Assembly: GCA_964632945.1 (NCBI GenBank)
Contig: CAZWCX010000076.1
Location: forward strand, 1 to 35,219
Origin: CAZWCX01 sp964632945
GTDB lineage: Bacteria > Planctomycetota > MHYJ01 > WSZJ01 > CAZWCX01
DNA: 35,219 bases
Reading direction: 5' to 3'
Positions 1-8,238 of the stretch are shown here, piece by piece. The notes below the pieces were generated by a model. It was not told the origin of the DNA and made no database searches. It worked only from the letters and a program-made list of their open reading frames with translations. The position numbers and the translations under genes are program-made. Every line of letters starts with the position of its first letter. Position 1 is the stretch's first letter.

Positions 1-31
1 CAGGTGGCTCCGCAACCCGGCCCCGACTGGC

Positions 32-1171
32 TCAGTATGCCGTGGCCGCTGACACGCTCCGCGAGATCTCCGCGCCGGCCCCTCGGGGTGGCGATTCGGG
101 GGTCGGGATTCGCACCGGACGGTCCGGGACCGCGTAGGCAGCCGCCACCTCCCCCGCACCGTCGAGGACCTCCACGCGGTGCGGGTAGATCCGCACCGTC
201 ACCCACTGCCCGACCAGCGCGGCAGGGGCGGGGTAGTACGAGCCGTCGACCGGGAGGTAGCCGTCCTTCTGCACCTTGCGCGTCTCGCGCCGCTCCGCCG
301 GGAAGCGCACGGCGGGCAACGCGATCAGGCAGGGCTTCTCCTCGGCGTAGGCTTCGTGCACGAGCCGCTTCGTGGTCTCGTGGAAGCGCACGTTGGCCAC
401 CGTGTCCAGCCACTCGCGCACCTGGCGATGCAGATCGTCCCAGGAGGCGAAGGTGCGATCCGGCAGGAAGTCCTCCTCGAAATAGCGAGAGTTGCGCTCC
501 ACCTTGCCGCGGCGCTCTTTTTTCTTGGGCACGCCCACCAGGGGGGTGAAGCCGTACGCCTTCGCGAAGTCCAGGAACGGCGGGTTCCAGAGCGGCTTGC
601 CCTCGATGCGACCGAGCGAGATGGCCGTCTGGTTGTCATACGCGATGGTCCGGGGCACCCCCGCGTGATACTGGAACGCCTCCTGGTGGCCCCAGAGGAG
701 CGTCGGGAGGCGTTCGTTCTTGAAGCACATCACGAAGAGCCTCCGCGAGGCGCACAGGACGAGGGCAAACGCGTGGATGACGGTTTCGATCCCGGCGATC
801 CGGACGCGGTACGGGCTCCAGTCCGCTTGGCCCTCGTGGGCGATCTTCGTCTCGAAGCGCCGGAAGACCCGGCGCGCCGGGCGGGCCGGCGCCAGCGATT
901 TCAGGAAGTCCTTGAGGATCGTCTTGCCGCCCGTGTACCCGCGTTCCCGGAGGGTGCGCAGGATCCGGGGCGAGTGCAGTCCCTTGCCCCGGAGTTCGCG
1001 TGCGAGCTCCCGGTACGGGGCGAGCTTCGACGGCGGGGCCGGGAGCGGGGATCGGTTCAGGGCGCGGCGAACGGTCTTCGGGTCCCGGCCCAGCCGGCGC
1101 GCGATGGTGCGGATCGGGATCGACAGCTCGGCCAGGCGCCGAGCCTCCGCGAGTTCCTCGGGGGTGAGCAT
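32..1171 (-). CDS. istA: IS21-family transposase IstA
   Basis: IstA is the DDE integrase of IS21 elements and cuts and joins the element ends in partnership with the IstB ATPase. The 379-residue product starts with a helix-turn-helix (residues 1-40, including RTIARRLGRDPKTVRRAL), followed by an rve-type catalytic core. The likely catalytic triad is D118 (in GQADWSPY), D179 (in IAYDNQ) and E225 (in RGKVERN). The length is near the short end for the family and no frame break is visible. The start ATG at 1171 places the HTH at the N-terminus, as usual for IstA. A second, GC3-rich frame runs into the gene from upstream without a stop (see the next entry). Confidence 0.9.
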   Translation of the reverse strand: MLTPEELAEARRLAELSIPIRTIARRLGRDPKTVRRALNRSPLPAPPSKLAPYRELARELRGKGLHSPRILRTLRERGYTGGKTILKDFLKSLAPARPARRVFRRFETKIAHEGQADWSPYRVRIAGIETVIHAFALVLCASRRLFVMCFKNERLPTLLWGHQEAFQYHAGVPRTIAYDNQTAISLGRIEGKPLWNPPFLDFAKAYGFTPLVGVPKKKERRGKVERNSRYFEEDFLPDRTFASWDDLHRQVREWLDTVANVRFHETTKRLVHEAYAEEKPCLIALPAVRFPAERRETRKVQKDGYLPVDGSYYPAPAALVGQWVTVRIYPHRVEVLDGAGEVAAAYAVPDRPVRIPTPESPPRGAGAEISRSVSAATAY

Positions 1172-1439
1172 GGAGTTCCTCGTGTGGGTGACGTGTCAGG
1201 CGGACGATCTGCGCCTGGAGCCGGCGCTGGCGCGCTTCCAGAACGCGCCGTTCGACGTCGGCGAAACCGGAGAGATCGAGTCGGGTCAGTTCCTCGAGTC
1301 CGCGCTCGACGGCGTCGAAGCGCGCTTCGAGCTCGCGCGCGCTGGGGCCGAGCGGATGGGCGCCCTGGTCGACCTGCCGGGGCTGCGCGGCGCACGGATC
1401 CCGGAGCAGGGCCTCGCGCGTGAGCGGGTCGGCGGCCAC
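1172..1439 (-). CDS. Possible accessory ORF upstream of istA
   Basis: A minus-strand frame with strongly GC-biased third positions begins around a GTG at 1439 and encodes a helical, charged segment (for example ELEARFDAVERGLEELTRL and RVLEARQRRLQAQI). It has no stop before istA; the same frame stays open down to about 636, but its codon bias is lost once istA begins in another frame. Coordinates here cover only the convincing part. It may be a small protein of the IS21 element, the 5' part of a frameshifted product (a +1 shift would be needed to enter istA), or the remnant of a host gene. I do not recognise the family, and no good ribosome binding site precedes the GTG. Confidence 0.35.
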
Positions 1440-1469
1440 GCGATACGAGGCGATGAACGCTGTCCAACT

Positions 1470-1506
1470 CCCCGGAATTCCTGCGCAAAACGCCCCGGAA
1501 ATTTGT
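1470..1506. repeat. Short direct repeats, probable IS21 terminal repeats
   Basis: Two near-identical copies of CCCCGGAATT (1470-1479, and 1493-1503 as CCCCGGAAATT) are separated by about 13 bases. IS21 elements carry repeated transposase-binding sequences inside each end, and this is the position expected upstream of istA. The assignment is an inference from position and repetition. Confidence 0.4.
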
Positions 1507-1510
1507 AGAG

Positions 1511-2007
1511 GAATCGGCCCCTCGCCGACGGCGGTGGCATTCGCTCCAGCCCGGGGAACGCCTGGGGTCGGCCTGCACTCGGGCGAGTGCGGCCTCATCG
1601 ATCGGCGCTGGTGGTGAGACGTGATCCGTCGGGCCAACGAGCATCCACAGATCCGCGGATCGGACGTTTTCTCGAGCAGGTCGGCAGGTGTTCACGGCAG
1701 GCGCCGATGGGTGACATCGAGTCCGGGAAGTTCGCAACGGTGGTCACTCAGGAGCGTTCGAACTCCAGGAGGTGGTGGCGCATTCGCGCAGACGGCTCAC
1801 GTCGGGGCGTGTCGTCTGACCGGCGTCGCGGCGGGGATTCAATTGCAGCCGGAAGGAAAGACTCCATGGACGGATGAAGCCAAGGAAGTTGGTCTCGCGT
1901 CGTTCCTCGACCCGACGCCGCCGCACACGCGCCCCGCGGGTTCCTCTGCGGCACCGGTCGAGGCGCAAGGACCTTCCGGCAGCCCCGACGCCTCCCGCAC
2001 GAGGCGC
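1511..2007. other. No supported gene
   Basis: About 500 bases between the IS21 element and the nucleotidyltransferase gene. Short open frames exist on both strands, but none has a recognisable product, ribosome binding site or consistent codon bias. It probably contains the outer flank of the insertion sequence and decayed sequence. Confidence 0.5.
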
Positions 2008-2571
2008 TTACGACCGGGGGAGTTTCTCTCCGAGCCAGCGCGTGCGCGGTTCCTCGTCGTCGAAGATCTGGTCGAGCCAGTTCCAGACGTAGACGGCATC
2101 CAGCCGGCCCCGTTGGATTTCGAGCAGCCGCAGAATGTCGGCACGGTCCTTCTCGCGAAAATACAGCATCTTGAACAGGAGAAGGTCCTCGGGCGACCAG
2201 AACCAGGCCGGCGCGCCGAGGAATTCGATGCGCCGGCGCCGATCCCTCGCGGTCTGATAGAGCGCGATGTCCGGGCAGAAGACATCCACTCGCAGGCCGT
2301 CGATGCGCGTCTGGAACATCCCGCGTTCGCGCCACGCCGATTGCGCGGCTGCGCGGTCGAGGGATGCGCCCAGGGAAGCGAGGGGCGAGAGCACGCGGTC
2401 GATTTCTTCCGGGGAGAGGAACGTCGTCACATCCACGTCGAGGGTCCCGCGAGGCTCGGCCCAGATGCCGAGCGCCAACGCGCCGCCGAGGGCATAGGGG
2501 ACGCCGGCGGCCTCCAGGGAGTCGGCAATTCGCCGCGCAAGCCGGGACGCGCCTTCAGGTTCTGCGCGCAT
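2008..2571 (-). CDS. Nucleotidyltransferase, AbiEii/DUF6036-like
   Basis: A 187-residue protein of the minimal nucleotidyltransferase type. Its N-terminal half carries the GG-x(n)-D-x-D signature of the fold (GGALALGIWAEPRGTLDVDV), and the C-terminal part contains SPEDLLLFKMLYFREKDRADI, typical of AbiEii-like and DUF6036-like toxins in which a helix with K and R/D follows the core. Family members transfer nucleotides to RNA or protein and commonly act as toxins, but this substrate cannot be predicted. The ATG at 2571 was chosen because it starts just before the conserved region and overlaps the upstream gene by 17 bases, indicating translational coupling. The gene ends with TAA. Confidence 0.75.
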   Translation of the reverse strand: MRAEPEGASRLARRIADSLEAAGVPYALGGALALGIWAEPRGTLDVDVTTFLSPEEIDRVLSPLASLGASLDRAAAQSAWRERGMFQTRIDGLRVDVFCPDIALYQTARDRRRRIEFLGAPAWFWSPEDLLLFKMLYFREKDRADILRLLEIQRGRLDAVYVWNWLDQIFDDEEPRTRWLGEKLPRS

Positions 2572-2833
2572 CGGCGTACTCCCGGCGCAGCCGCCGCCAG
2601 AGCTCGAGCGATTCCGCCGGGATCGGGTCCCGCGCAGCAAGGGTAGTCGATGCGTCTGGTTGCGCCGCGAGCACGGCCATCGCGTCGCGACAGGCGACGG
2701 CCACCCACCGCCCCCTCTCTTCCGGAGACATGTCCCGGAACCGCGAAGAGTCGCCGGACTCGGCCTCCGTCCAGAGACGCATGCGTGCGTGGATCCGCGC
2801 GCGTTCCTCGGGCGTCAACCGGGGGACTTCCAT
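2555..2833 (-). CDS. Small partner protein of the nucleotidyltransferase, possible antitoxin
   Basis: A hydrophilic, helical protein of 92 residues (95 if the GTG at 2842 is used). It contains LTPEERARIHARMRLW and an Ala-rich segment, and no domain I can name. The ATG at 2833 is favoured because GAGAGG lies about 8 bases before it. Its 3' end overlaps the nucleotidyltransferase start by 17 bases, and a good promoter lies directly upstream. A small gene overlapping an AbiEii-like nucleotidyltransferase is the usual arrangement of a toxin-antitoxin pair; the antitoxin role is an inference from that arrangement only. Confidence 0.6.
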   Translation of the reverse strand: MEVPRLTPEERARIHARMRLWTEAESGDSSRFRDMSPEERGRWVAVACRDAMAVLAAQPDASTTLAARDPIPAESLELWRRLRREYADARRT

Positions 2834-2855
2834 CGTCGGCACCTCTCGCGCTGCC

Positions 2856-2885
2856 AGCCTAGCGCAGGCTTGCCCGACCTGTCAA
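2856..2885 (-). promoter_or_regulatory. Sigma70-like promoter for the nucleotidyltransferase pair
   Basis: On the minus strand a consensus -35 box TTGACA (2885-2880) is followed after 18 bases by TAGGCT (2861-2856). Transcription would start near 2849, giving a leader of roughly 16 bases before the ATG at 2833. Confidence 0.5.
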
Positions 2886-3179
2886 GGCGGCCCGTGCGAC
2901 CTCGGGGACTGGACTTGGCTCCACGTGGACGTTACGCGGGAACATGCGGCGTACTCCCCCGGTATGGGTTTCGGCGACCGTGAAGCCCACCGAAGGGTAC
3001 GCCGCTTTTCTTCTCTCATCCACGACTTCAGGCTACATCCCGCCGACCCCTCCCGCCGGCTCTCGTTCCCGTCCGGCGGCCCGACAGCCCCATCCGGTGC
3101 GCCTCCGAGACGTACGCGAACGTCGTGGTGTACCCACGGGGTTCGAGATCCCCGCGGCGTCCCGGAGAGTTTCCCTCGG
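2886..3179. other. No supported gene
   Basis: About 290 bases between the promoter of the toxin-like pair and the end of the helicase gene. I see no gene, tRNA or convincing terminator hairpin; open frames here overlap in all frames and lack start signals. Confidence 0.4.
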
Positions 3180-4562
3180 TCAGCGCGGCCCGGAGCGTCG
3201 GGATCGGCCGTGGTCGCGGCCGAGGGGACGCGACCGATACTCCGCGCGACTCGCCGCCGGGGCGGCAGGACGGCGCGAGGGGCCGTCGCCGGCGCGCGCA
3301 GGAGCGGCGTGCGAAACGTGCGCCGGGCGGGTGGAGGCCGACCCGACGAAGTCCCGTCCGCGCGCCGGTTCCGGGCGATGCCCGCGGCGGTCGGGCGTGC
3401 GCGGCGCACCGACGTGCGCCTGCGGCCGGGCCGTGCACCCGGGCGCGTCCGTCCGCACCGGGATCGCCCGGCGGGTCAGGCGCTCGATCGCGCGCAGGTT
3501 GTCCACTTCTTCCGCGTCGCAGAACGAGACCGCCGCGCCGGTCGCGCCGGCGCGCGCGGTGCGGCCGATCCGGTGCACGTACGTCTCGGGCACGTCCGAG
3601 AGGTCGTAATTGACCACGTGGGTGATGCCGTCGACGTCGATCCCGCGCGAGGCGATGTCGGTCGCGACCAGGAGCGGCATCCGGGCGGTGCGGAAGTTCT
3701 CCAGCGCGCGCTCGCGCGCGCTCTGGGCCTTGTTGCCGTGGATGGCGTCGGCGCGGATGCCCGCGGCGTTCAGGTGCTTGGCGACCCGGTCGGCGCCGCG
3801 CTTGGTGCGGGTGAAGACCAGTGCCCGCGTCATCGGCAACGACCGCACCAGGTGGGCCAAGAGCGCCGGCTTGTCGTGCCGGGCGACGAAATACACGCTC
3901 TGGTCGATCCCGTCCGCGGTGGTCGACGGCGGCGTCACCTGCACCTGCGCGGGGTCGCGCAGGAGCGAGTGCGCCAGCGCGCGGATCTCCTCCGGCATGG
4001 TGGCCGAGAAGAGCAGCGTCTGGCGGCGCGCGGGCACCTTGGCGGTGATGCGCCGGATGTCGTGAATGAACCCCATGTCGAGCATCCGGTCCGCCTCGTC
4101 GAGCACGAGGACCTGGATGCCGCCGAGATCGACGTGGCCCTGGTTCATCAGGTCGAGCAGGCGTCCGGGCGTGGCGACGAGCACGTCGAGGCCGCGCCGC
4201 AGGGCGTCGACCTGGGGTTGCTGGCCGACGCCGCCGAAGATCACCGCGTGCCGGAGCGTGAGGTGGCGGCCGTAGGTGCGGAAGCTGTCGCCGATCTGGG
4301 TGGCGAGTTCGCGGGTCGGGCACAGTACGAGTACGCGCATGCGCCGGGGCGTGCGCGCCGCGGGCACCGCGGCCAAGCGCTCCAGGATGGGCAGCGCGAA
4401 CGCGGCGGTCTTGCCCGTGCCGGTCTGCGCGCAGCCCAGCAGGTCGCGTCCCGTCAGCACGTGCGGGATCGCCTGCGCCTGGATGGGGGTGGGGCGGGTA
4501 TACCCCTCGTGGGCCACTGCGCGCAGGAGGAAATCGGAAAGACGAAGGTCGGAAAAGAGCAT
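3180..4562 (-). CDS. rhlE: DEAD-box ATP-dependent RNA helicase, RhlE type
   Basis: A 460-residue RNA helicase that unwinds short duplexes in ribosome assembly or RNA decay. All motifs are present: Q motif around residues 22-29 (TRPTPIQA), Walker A AQTGTGKT (45-52), PTREL (82-86), TPGR (131-134), DEAD (155-158), SAT (186-188), and in the second RecA domain TDIASRGID (301-309) and HRIGRTAR (330-337). The Arg/Pro-rich tail from about residue 375 is typical of RhlE. The start at 4562 begins the protein right at the Q-motif region and has a GAGGA ribosome binding site; a longer frame continues to 4679 but lacks conserved sequence. The predicted promoter leaves a leader of about 150 bases, which may carry cold-responsive or autoregulatory structure. 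Confidence 0.95.
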   Translation of the reverse strand: MLFSDLRLSDFLLRAVAHEGYTRPTPIQAQAIPHVLTGRDLLGCAQTGTGKTAAFALPILERLAAVPAARTPRRMRVLVLCPTRELATQIGDSFRTYGRHLTLRHAVIFGGVGQQPQVDALRRGLDVLVATPGRLLDLMNQGHVDLGGIQVLVLDEADRMLDMGFIHDIRRITAKVPARRQTLLFSATMPEEIRALAHSLLRDPAQVQVTPPSTTADGIDQSVYFVARHDKPALLAHLVRSLPMTRALVFTRTKRGADRVAKHLNAAGIRADAIHGNKAQSARERALENFRTARMPLLVATDIASRGIDVDGITHVVNYDLSDVPETYVHRIGRTARAGATGAAVSFCDAEEVDNLRAIERLTRRAIPVRTDAPGCTARPQAHVGAPRTPDRRGHRPEPARGRDFVGSASTRPAHVSHAAPARAGDGPSRRPAAPAASRAEYRSRPLGRDHGRSRRSGPR

Positions 4563-4718
4563 CGGAGTCCTCGGACTCGAGAAACCGTGCGCACCGGAAC
4601 GGCCACGGCGAGAGCCGAGAACAACCGGACGATACGCCGCAACTGGGCCCGGGTTCGCGAATCGTGCCGGATGCGGCAAGGCTTGGCGAGGGATCGAGGC
4701 GTGCAGTTGACGCGCGGC

Positions 4719-4746
4719 ATCCTACACGAACGCCGAAAAAAAGCAA
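4719..4746 (-). promoter_or_regulatory. Probable promoter of the RNA helicase gene
   Basis: Minus strand TTGCTT (4746-4741), 16 bases, then TAGGAT (4724-4719). A run of seven T on the minus strand between the boxes could also act as part of a terminator for the truncated polymerase-like gene that ends at 4817. Transcription would start near 4712. Confidence 0.4.
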
Positions 4747-4816
4747 GAGCGGAGTTTTCGGAGCGCGGATTCGCCCTTTCCGCCGCCGGGCCGATCGTCC
4801 CGGCTCGCCCGACGCC

Positions 4817-5905
4817 TCAAGGCGGCGGGTCCTGCACGGCGGGGGCGGCCCGGGCGACGTGGATGGTGTCCCAGGCGAAGCGGGCGCGCACCCGGTCGAC
4901 GGCGCGGGCGAGGTCGCGGCGGGCGCCGTCCGGACGGCGGAGGGAGACGGCGCCGGCGGCGTTTCCGTCCGCAGGGGCGTCGAACAGCCCGAGCTGCGGG
5001 TCGGGCGCGGCCGGCCGGTCCATGCGCACCGCCAGCCGGCGCACGCGCACCCGCCGCGTCCAGGCGCGGGCCAGCAGCGCCCGCGCGACGGGATAGAGGT
5101 CGAAGTCCACGTCGGTCGGCCGCGCCAGCGTCGTTCCCCGCTCGGCTTCCATCCCGTCCGAGCCGGTCACTGCGACGGTCAGCCGCCGCGCCCAGCGGCC
5201 GCGCAAGCGCAGCTCGCGCACCGCCTCTTCGACCAGCCGGTAGAGGTGGGCGATCAGGACCTCGTCGTCGTTGCGGTCCTCGGGCAGGACCACCTCCCGG
5301 CGCACCGCGGGCTCGGTCTCGCCCGCGGGGAGGACCGGGGCGGGATCGATCCCCCGCGCGCGCTCGGCGAGCGGCGGTCCGGAAGCCCCGAAAGCGAGTG
5401 CGAGCCGCTCGCGCGTGAGCGCGGCGAGCTCGCGGATCCAGCGCAGGTTGGGCTCGTCCATGCGCGCGAGCACCGGAGTCCCCAGGCCGGGGAGGGGGCG
5501 GACCGCCAGCGGGGCGAGGAAGCCCGCTTCGTCGCCGTCGCGCACGGCGCGCAGGCCGACCGGCTTGGTGGTGCACGAGGCGACCTTGCTGACCCGTTTG
5601 TTGGGGGCGAGGCCGACGGCGGGGTCGAGGCGGAGCTCGCGCGCGAACTCGCGGCGGATGCGGGCGGCGGCGTCCTGCGCGGGCCCGAACAGGCGCTGCG
5701 TCCCGGTCAGGTCGACGAAGAAGTGCCCGGCCCCCGCGGGTTCGAGGAGAGGGGAGAAGCGGTGGAGCGCGCGGAAGATCGCCTCGGTGGCGCGGCGGTA
5801 GAGATCGGGGTGGGGAGGAACGACCGCGGGGGAAGGGGGGAGCCGGGGGCCGGCGAAGGAGGCGTGAGTGGGTTCGCGCGTGAAGACGGGGCGGGTGGAT
5901 GCGAA
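4817..5905 (-). pseudogene. 5'-truncated Y-family DNA polymerase-like gene (non-catalytic type)
   Basis: The minus-strand frame encodes the thumb/palm end and little-finger domain of a DinB/UmuC-like protein. Clear homology begins near PPHPDLYRRATEAIFRAL (about 5820-5765), continues through HFFVDLTGTQRLFGPA and APNKRVSKVAS, and ends with the QLGLFDAP region. The first 70 or so residues of the family, which hold the first metal-binding Asp, are missing, and no start codon exists between the homology and the stop at 6029; only an internal GTG at 5545 is available. At the position of the Asp-Glu pair of active polymerases the sequence reads GAGHFFVD, so this belongs to a Y-family subgroup that appears catalytically inactive, like ImuB. 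Coordinates give the part I can align by eye; the frame itself is open to 6028. Confidence 0.65.
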
Positions 5906-6140
5906 GGCGAGGGGGACGGGGACCCGAGGGGAAGGATGGCGGGGTAGGCGGTTCTTACCGAGTGTACGGAGTGCGAAGAGCGGTTTTGCTGCGTTTCGTA
6001 ACGAGTCATGATCGGCTGCGAAACCGGGTCACCGACCCGATTGCCGTAACTCGTTGAGAAACAAACTTAGGGACGATCCGCATTGGTGCGTGGGTGCGGC
6101 CCGGACCTCGCGAGGGAGAAGCCCCGACGACACGGCCGAC

Positions 6141-6331
6141 CCCGAGGGCGGCTGCTGCGGGGGTGGCGGCGGAACTTCGCTGCCGACCACGACCAAGGGG
6201 GACCTCGTCGTCCACGACGGCACGACCAACCTCCGGCTTCCGGTCGGGAGCGACGGGCAGGTGCTGACGGCGGACGCGGCGCAGTCGACCGGGGTAAAGT
6301 GGGCGACGCCGTCGGCGGGCGGATTCGTGAG
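6141..6331 (+). pseudogene. Phage tail-fibre-like protein, C-terminal fragment
   Basis: A plus-strand frame reads GGGGGTSLPTTTKGDLVVHD, then GTTNLRLPVGSDGQVLTADA and AQSTGVKWATPSAGGF. This repeat-like TKGDLLVHDGTTN...LPVGxxGQVLTADS...TGVKWA sequence is characteristic of the C-terminus of phage tail fibre and collar-type proteins. No plausible start or upstream part exists: the frame runs back only to about 6054 with unrelated sequence. I read it as the end of a lost prophage gene. Confidence 0.6.
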
Positions 6332-6409
6332 ATGGCCAACACGCCCAAGCAGTTCGCGCAAGGGCAGCTCGGGACGTCGGCTGCGGCGCGCTTCACGGTG
6401 CCGGCGTCG
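6332..6409 (+). pseudogene. N-terminal fragment of a second phage structural-type protein
   Basis: Starting at ATG 6332, in another frame than the preceding fragment and directly after it, the sequence encodes MANTPKQFAQGQLGTSAAAR followed by FTVPAS. This is the typical beginning of a small phage protein that often sits next to the tail-fibre type above (MANTPKQLAQGQL...LYTVPAS). Similarity stops abruptly after about 26 residues and the frame then reads unrelated sequence. Together the two fragments mark a prophage relic with its junction at about 6410. Confidence 0.5.
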
Positions 6410-6479
6410 GGGCTCGGATCCCGGCGCAAGATCGGCCGGTCGGGCGCGGACAGAGGGGTTGTCGAGCGGCCGAGCGCGG

Positions 6480-8198
6480 CTATGGGTTCTGCGGGGACAG
6501 GCTTTCGACGACGCGCAACAGCACGTCCTGGACTTCGAAGTACTGTTCGCGCGGGGCGTTCGCCTCCGCCACGAGGATCCAGTCGCCCTGGATGGCCACG
6601 ACGAAGAATCCCAGCTCGTCGCCGCCATTGGGGTAGGTGAGCGTGTACCGGTAGACCAGCGACGGATGATCTCCCGCCAGCGGCAGCAGGGCGGGGTCAT
6701 GGACGCGCACGAGGGAGCGGGAGGCTTCCTGCGCAAGCACGAACTGGCGGCGAACTCCTTCGCCGGCCGACGCCAGCCGGGCCATGCCCTCCGATGCCCC
6801 GGGATCGCTGTAGACGTTGGTCTGCACCGTGACGCTGACGCCGTTGGTGAACGGCTTTCCCGAGCGGGGATTGTAGGGGTGGGGGGAGAAGTACCAGGCG
6901 ATGCCGTCCGGGGTTACCAGATCGGCCCGCTTCCAGCCCGCGGGGTACTGGATGGCGAAACGTCCGTCGGGTTCGCTGAATTCGGCGAAACTCGGCACGG
7001 GCCGCTCGGGCGCCCCCTGAGGGGTCGCGATGGGCAGACCTTCCGTCACCGGGGCCGGGTCGGCCGGGATCACGGGCCGAGCGGGTTCGGAGGCGCGGGT
7101 CGGTTCCGCCAGCGTCGGCGTGGGCTCCGTTGCGGGCTCGCGAGCCGATTCCCCGCCGGGCCGGCCCGGGTCGGTCGGGGTCGTCCCGTACGGGAACGGC
7201 TTCACCCTGCCGGCGAGGAGATCCGGCGCGGTCGGCGGGGCCTCGGGAGCGGGGGCGGTCAAGCGAAACGAGTCGATCATGCGGGCGAACGTGTCTTCCA
7301 GACCCTCGAGTCCCTCCTGGACGCCGCCGTGGCGGATGAGAAAGAAGCCCCGCTCGAGGGGAAGTCCGTAAAACACGACCCGCATGGGGGCGGCGGCGTC
7401 GCGGGGGATGCCTTGGGCGACGACCCGGCCCGCCGACGTGCCATCGGCGAGTTCGATCACCTCATCGGCGCTGAGCTGGTATCCCGGCTCGAGCCGCTGG
7501 AGCTTGTGGCAGAAACTGGAGAGCCACTCCTCGGTGGTGGGCAGCGGAGTTTCGGTCTTGCGGGGCAACCAGGTGATCAGGAAGAACCGGCGCAGGCGCG
7601 ACAAGTCCTCGACCTCGTCCGGGGGGACGAGGCCCATTTCGAAGGCTTCCGCCTGTACGGTCGAACGGCCGTTGCGGGAGGAGACCACTTTCCAGTCCGC
7701 CGGCATGTGGATCGCGAACCGGCCGTCGGTCTGGCGGAAGAGGGTCCATCCCTCGGGCACCCCCGGGACCGCGCCGGATAGGGTCTCTCCCGCGGCCCGG
7801 TGAGGCCCCTCCGGGGGAAGGGTGTGCGAGTCGGCGGGAGCCCCCGGCTTGTCGTCGAAGGCGCCCGAAGTGGGGCGGGAGGGGGCCGGATCATCGGAGC
7901 CCGTCTGGCTCGTCTTCATCAGCGCCACGATCACGCGCGCCGGCAATTGGGACCGCTGTACTTTCGCCAGGGCGGGGCCGTCGAGCACGAACGTGACCCC
8001 GGACGACGCGATGCGTTCGATGAGGGCGTCTTCGGGCACACCCTCGGCGTTCATCCGGATCACCTGATCCAGCGTGAGGTCGCCGTCCTGAGCGAGCGTC
8101 CGGACGGACCCCGAAAGCAGGGCCGCCGCGAGGAACCAGGCCCATACTCCGGCCGGTCGCCGGACCGCGATACCCGGCGCGTGTCTCGACCCGTTCAT
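6480..8198 (-). CDS. Exported protein with two PsbP/DcrB-like modules
   Basis: 572 residues, no assigned function. An N-terminal signal peptide (about residues 16-37, ending near TLAQ) indicates export. Residues 38-100 form a small helical module of the kind NAEGVPEDALIERIASSG...LPARVIVALM, seen in several exported proteins of this type of bacterium. Two similar modules follow: one from DGRFAIHMPADWKVV and one from DGRFAIQYPAGWKRAD, both resembling PsbP/DcrB-like beta-alpha domains. A Pro/Thr/Glu-rich linker of about 90 residues lies between them. The ATG at 8198 is chosen because GGAGG precedes it and the signal peptide then starts correctly; the frame extends to 8282 without support. A very good promoter lies upstream, divergent from the next gene. 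Confidence 0.8.
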   Translation of the reverse strand: MNGSRHAPGIAVRRPAGVWAWFLAAALLSGSVRTLAQDGDLTLDQVIRMNAEGVPEDALIERIASSGVTFVLDGPALAKVQRSQLPARVIVALMKTSQTGSDDPAPSRPTSGAFDDKPGAPADSHTLPPEGPHRAAGETLSGAVPGVPEGWTLFRQTDGRFAIHMPADWKVVSSRNGRSTVQAEAFEMGLVPPDEVEDLSRLRRFFLITWLPRKTETPLPTTEEWLSSFCHKLQRLEPGYQLSADEVIELADGTSAGRVVAQGIPRDAAAPMRVVFYGLPLERGFFLIRHGGVQEGLEGLEDTFARMIDSFRLTAPAPEAPPTAPDLLAGRVKPFPYGTTPTDPGRPGGESAREPATEPTPTLAEPTRASEPARPVIPADPAPVTEGLPIATPQGAPERPVPSFAEFSEPDGRFAIQYPAGWKRADLVTPDGIAWYFSPHPYNPRSGKPFTNGVSVTVQTNVYSDPGASEGMARLASAGEGVRRQFVLAQEASRSLVRVHDPALLPLAGDHPSLVYRYTLTYPNGGDELGFFVVAIQGDWILVAEANAPREQYFEVQDVLLRVVESLSPQNP

Positions 8199-8238
8199 GC
8201 GCACCCGAGCCTCCGAAGGCGAATTCAAAAGGACGTGC

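Larger units (their letters stand above)
1..1510 (-). mobile_element. IS21-family insertion sequence, istA-side part
   Basis: This stretch looks like the transposase-side part of an IS21-family element. It holds a complete IstA-type integrase gene on the minus strand, preceded by a GC3-rich small reading frame and, further upstream, a pair of short direct repeats resembling the internal terminal repeats that IS21 transposases bind. The second gene of the family, istB (AAA+ ATPase), would follow istA and therefore lie left of the window: the 31 bases after the istA stop contain no start codon. The left-hand limit at about 1510 is a guess from the repeats; I could not identify the exact terminal TG/CA or a target duplication. 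Confidence 0.65.

Noticed and set aside
4734..4740. T tract on the minus strand as intrinsic terminator of the polymerase-like gene
   Set aside because: No good stem lies directly before it; it fits better as spacer of the helicase promoter.
2364..5096. Very long plus-strand open frame of about 900 codons
   Set aside because: It lies antisense to the RNA helicase and other real genes, has low-complexity Arg/Pro/Gly-rich sequence and no domain. Such frames arise in GC-rich genomes opposite coding strands. The same holds for 16509-20006 (+) and similar long frames.
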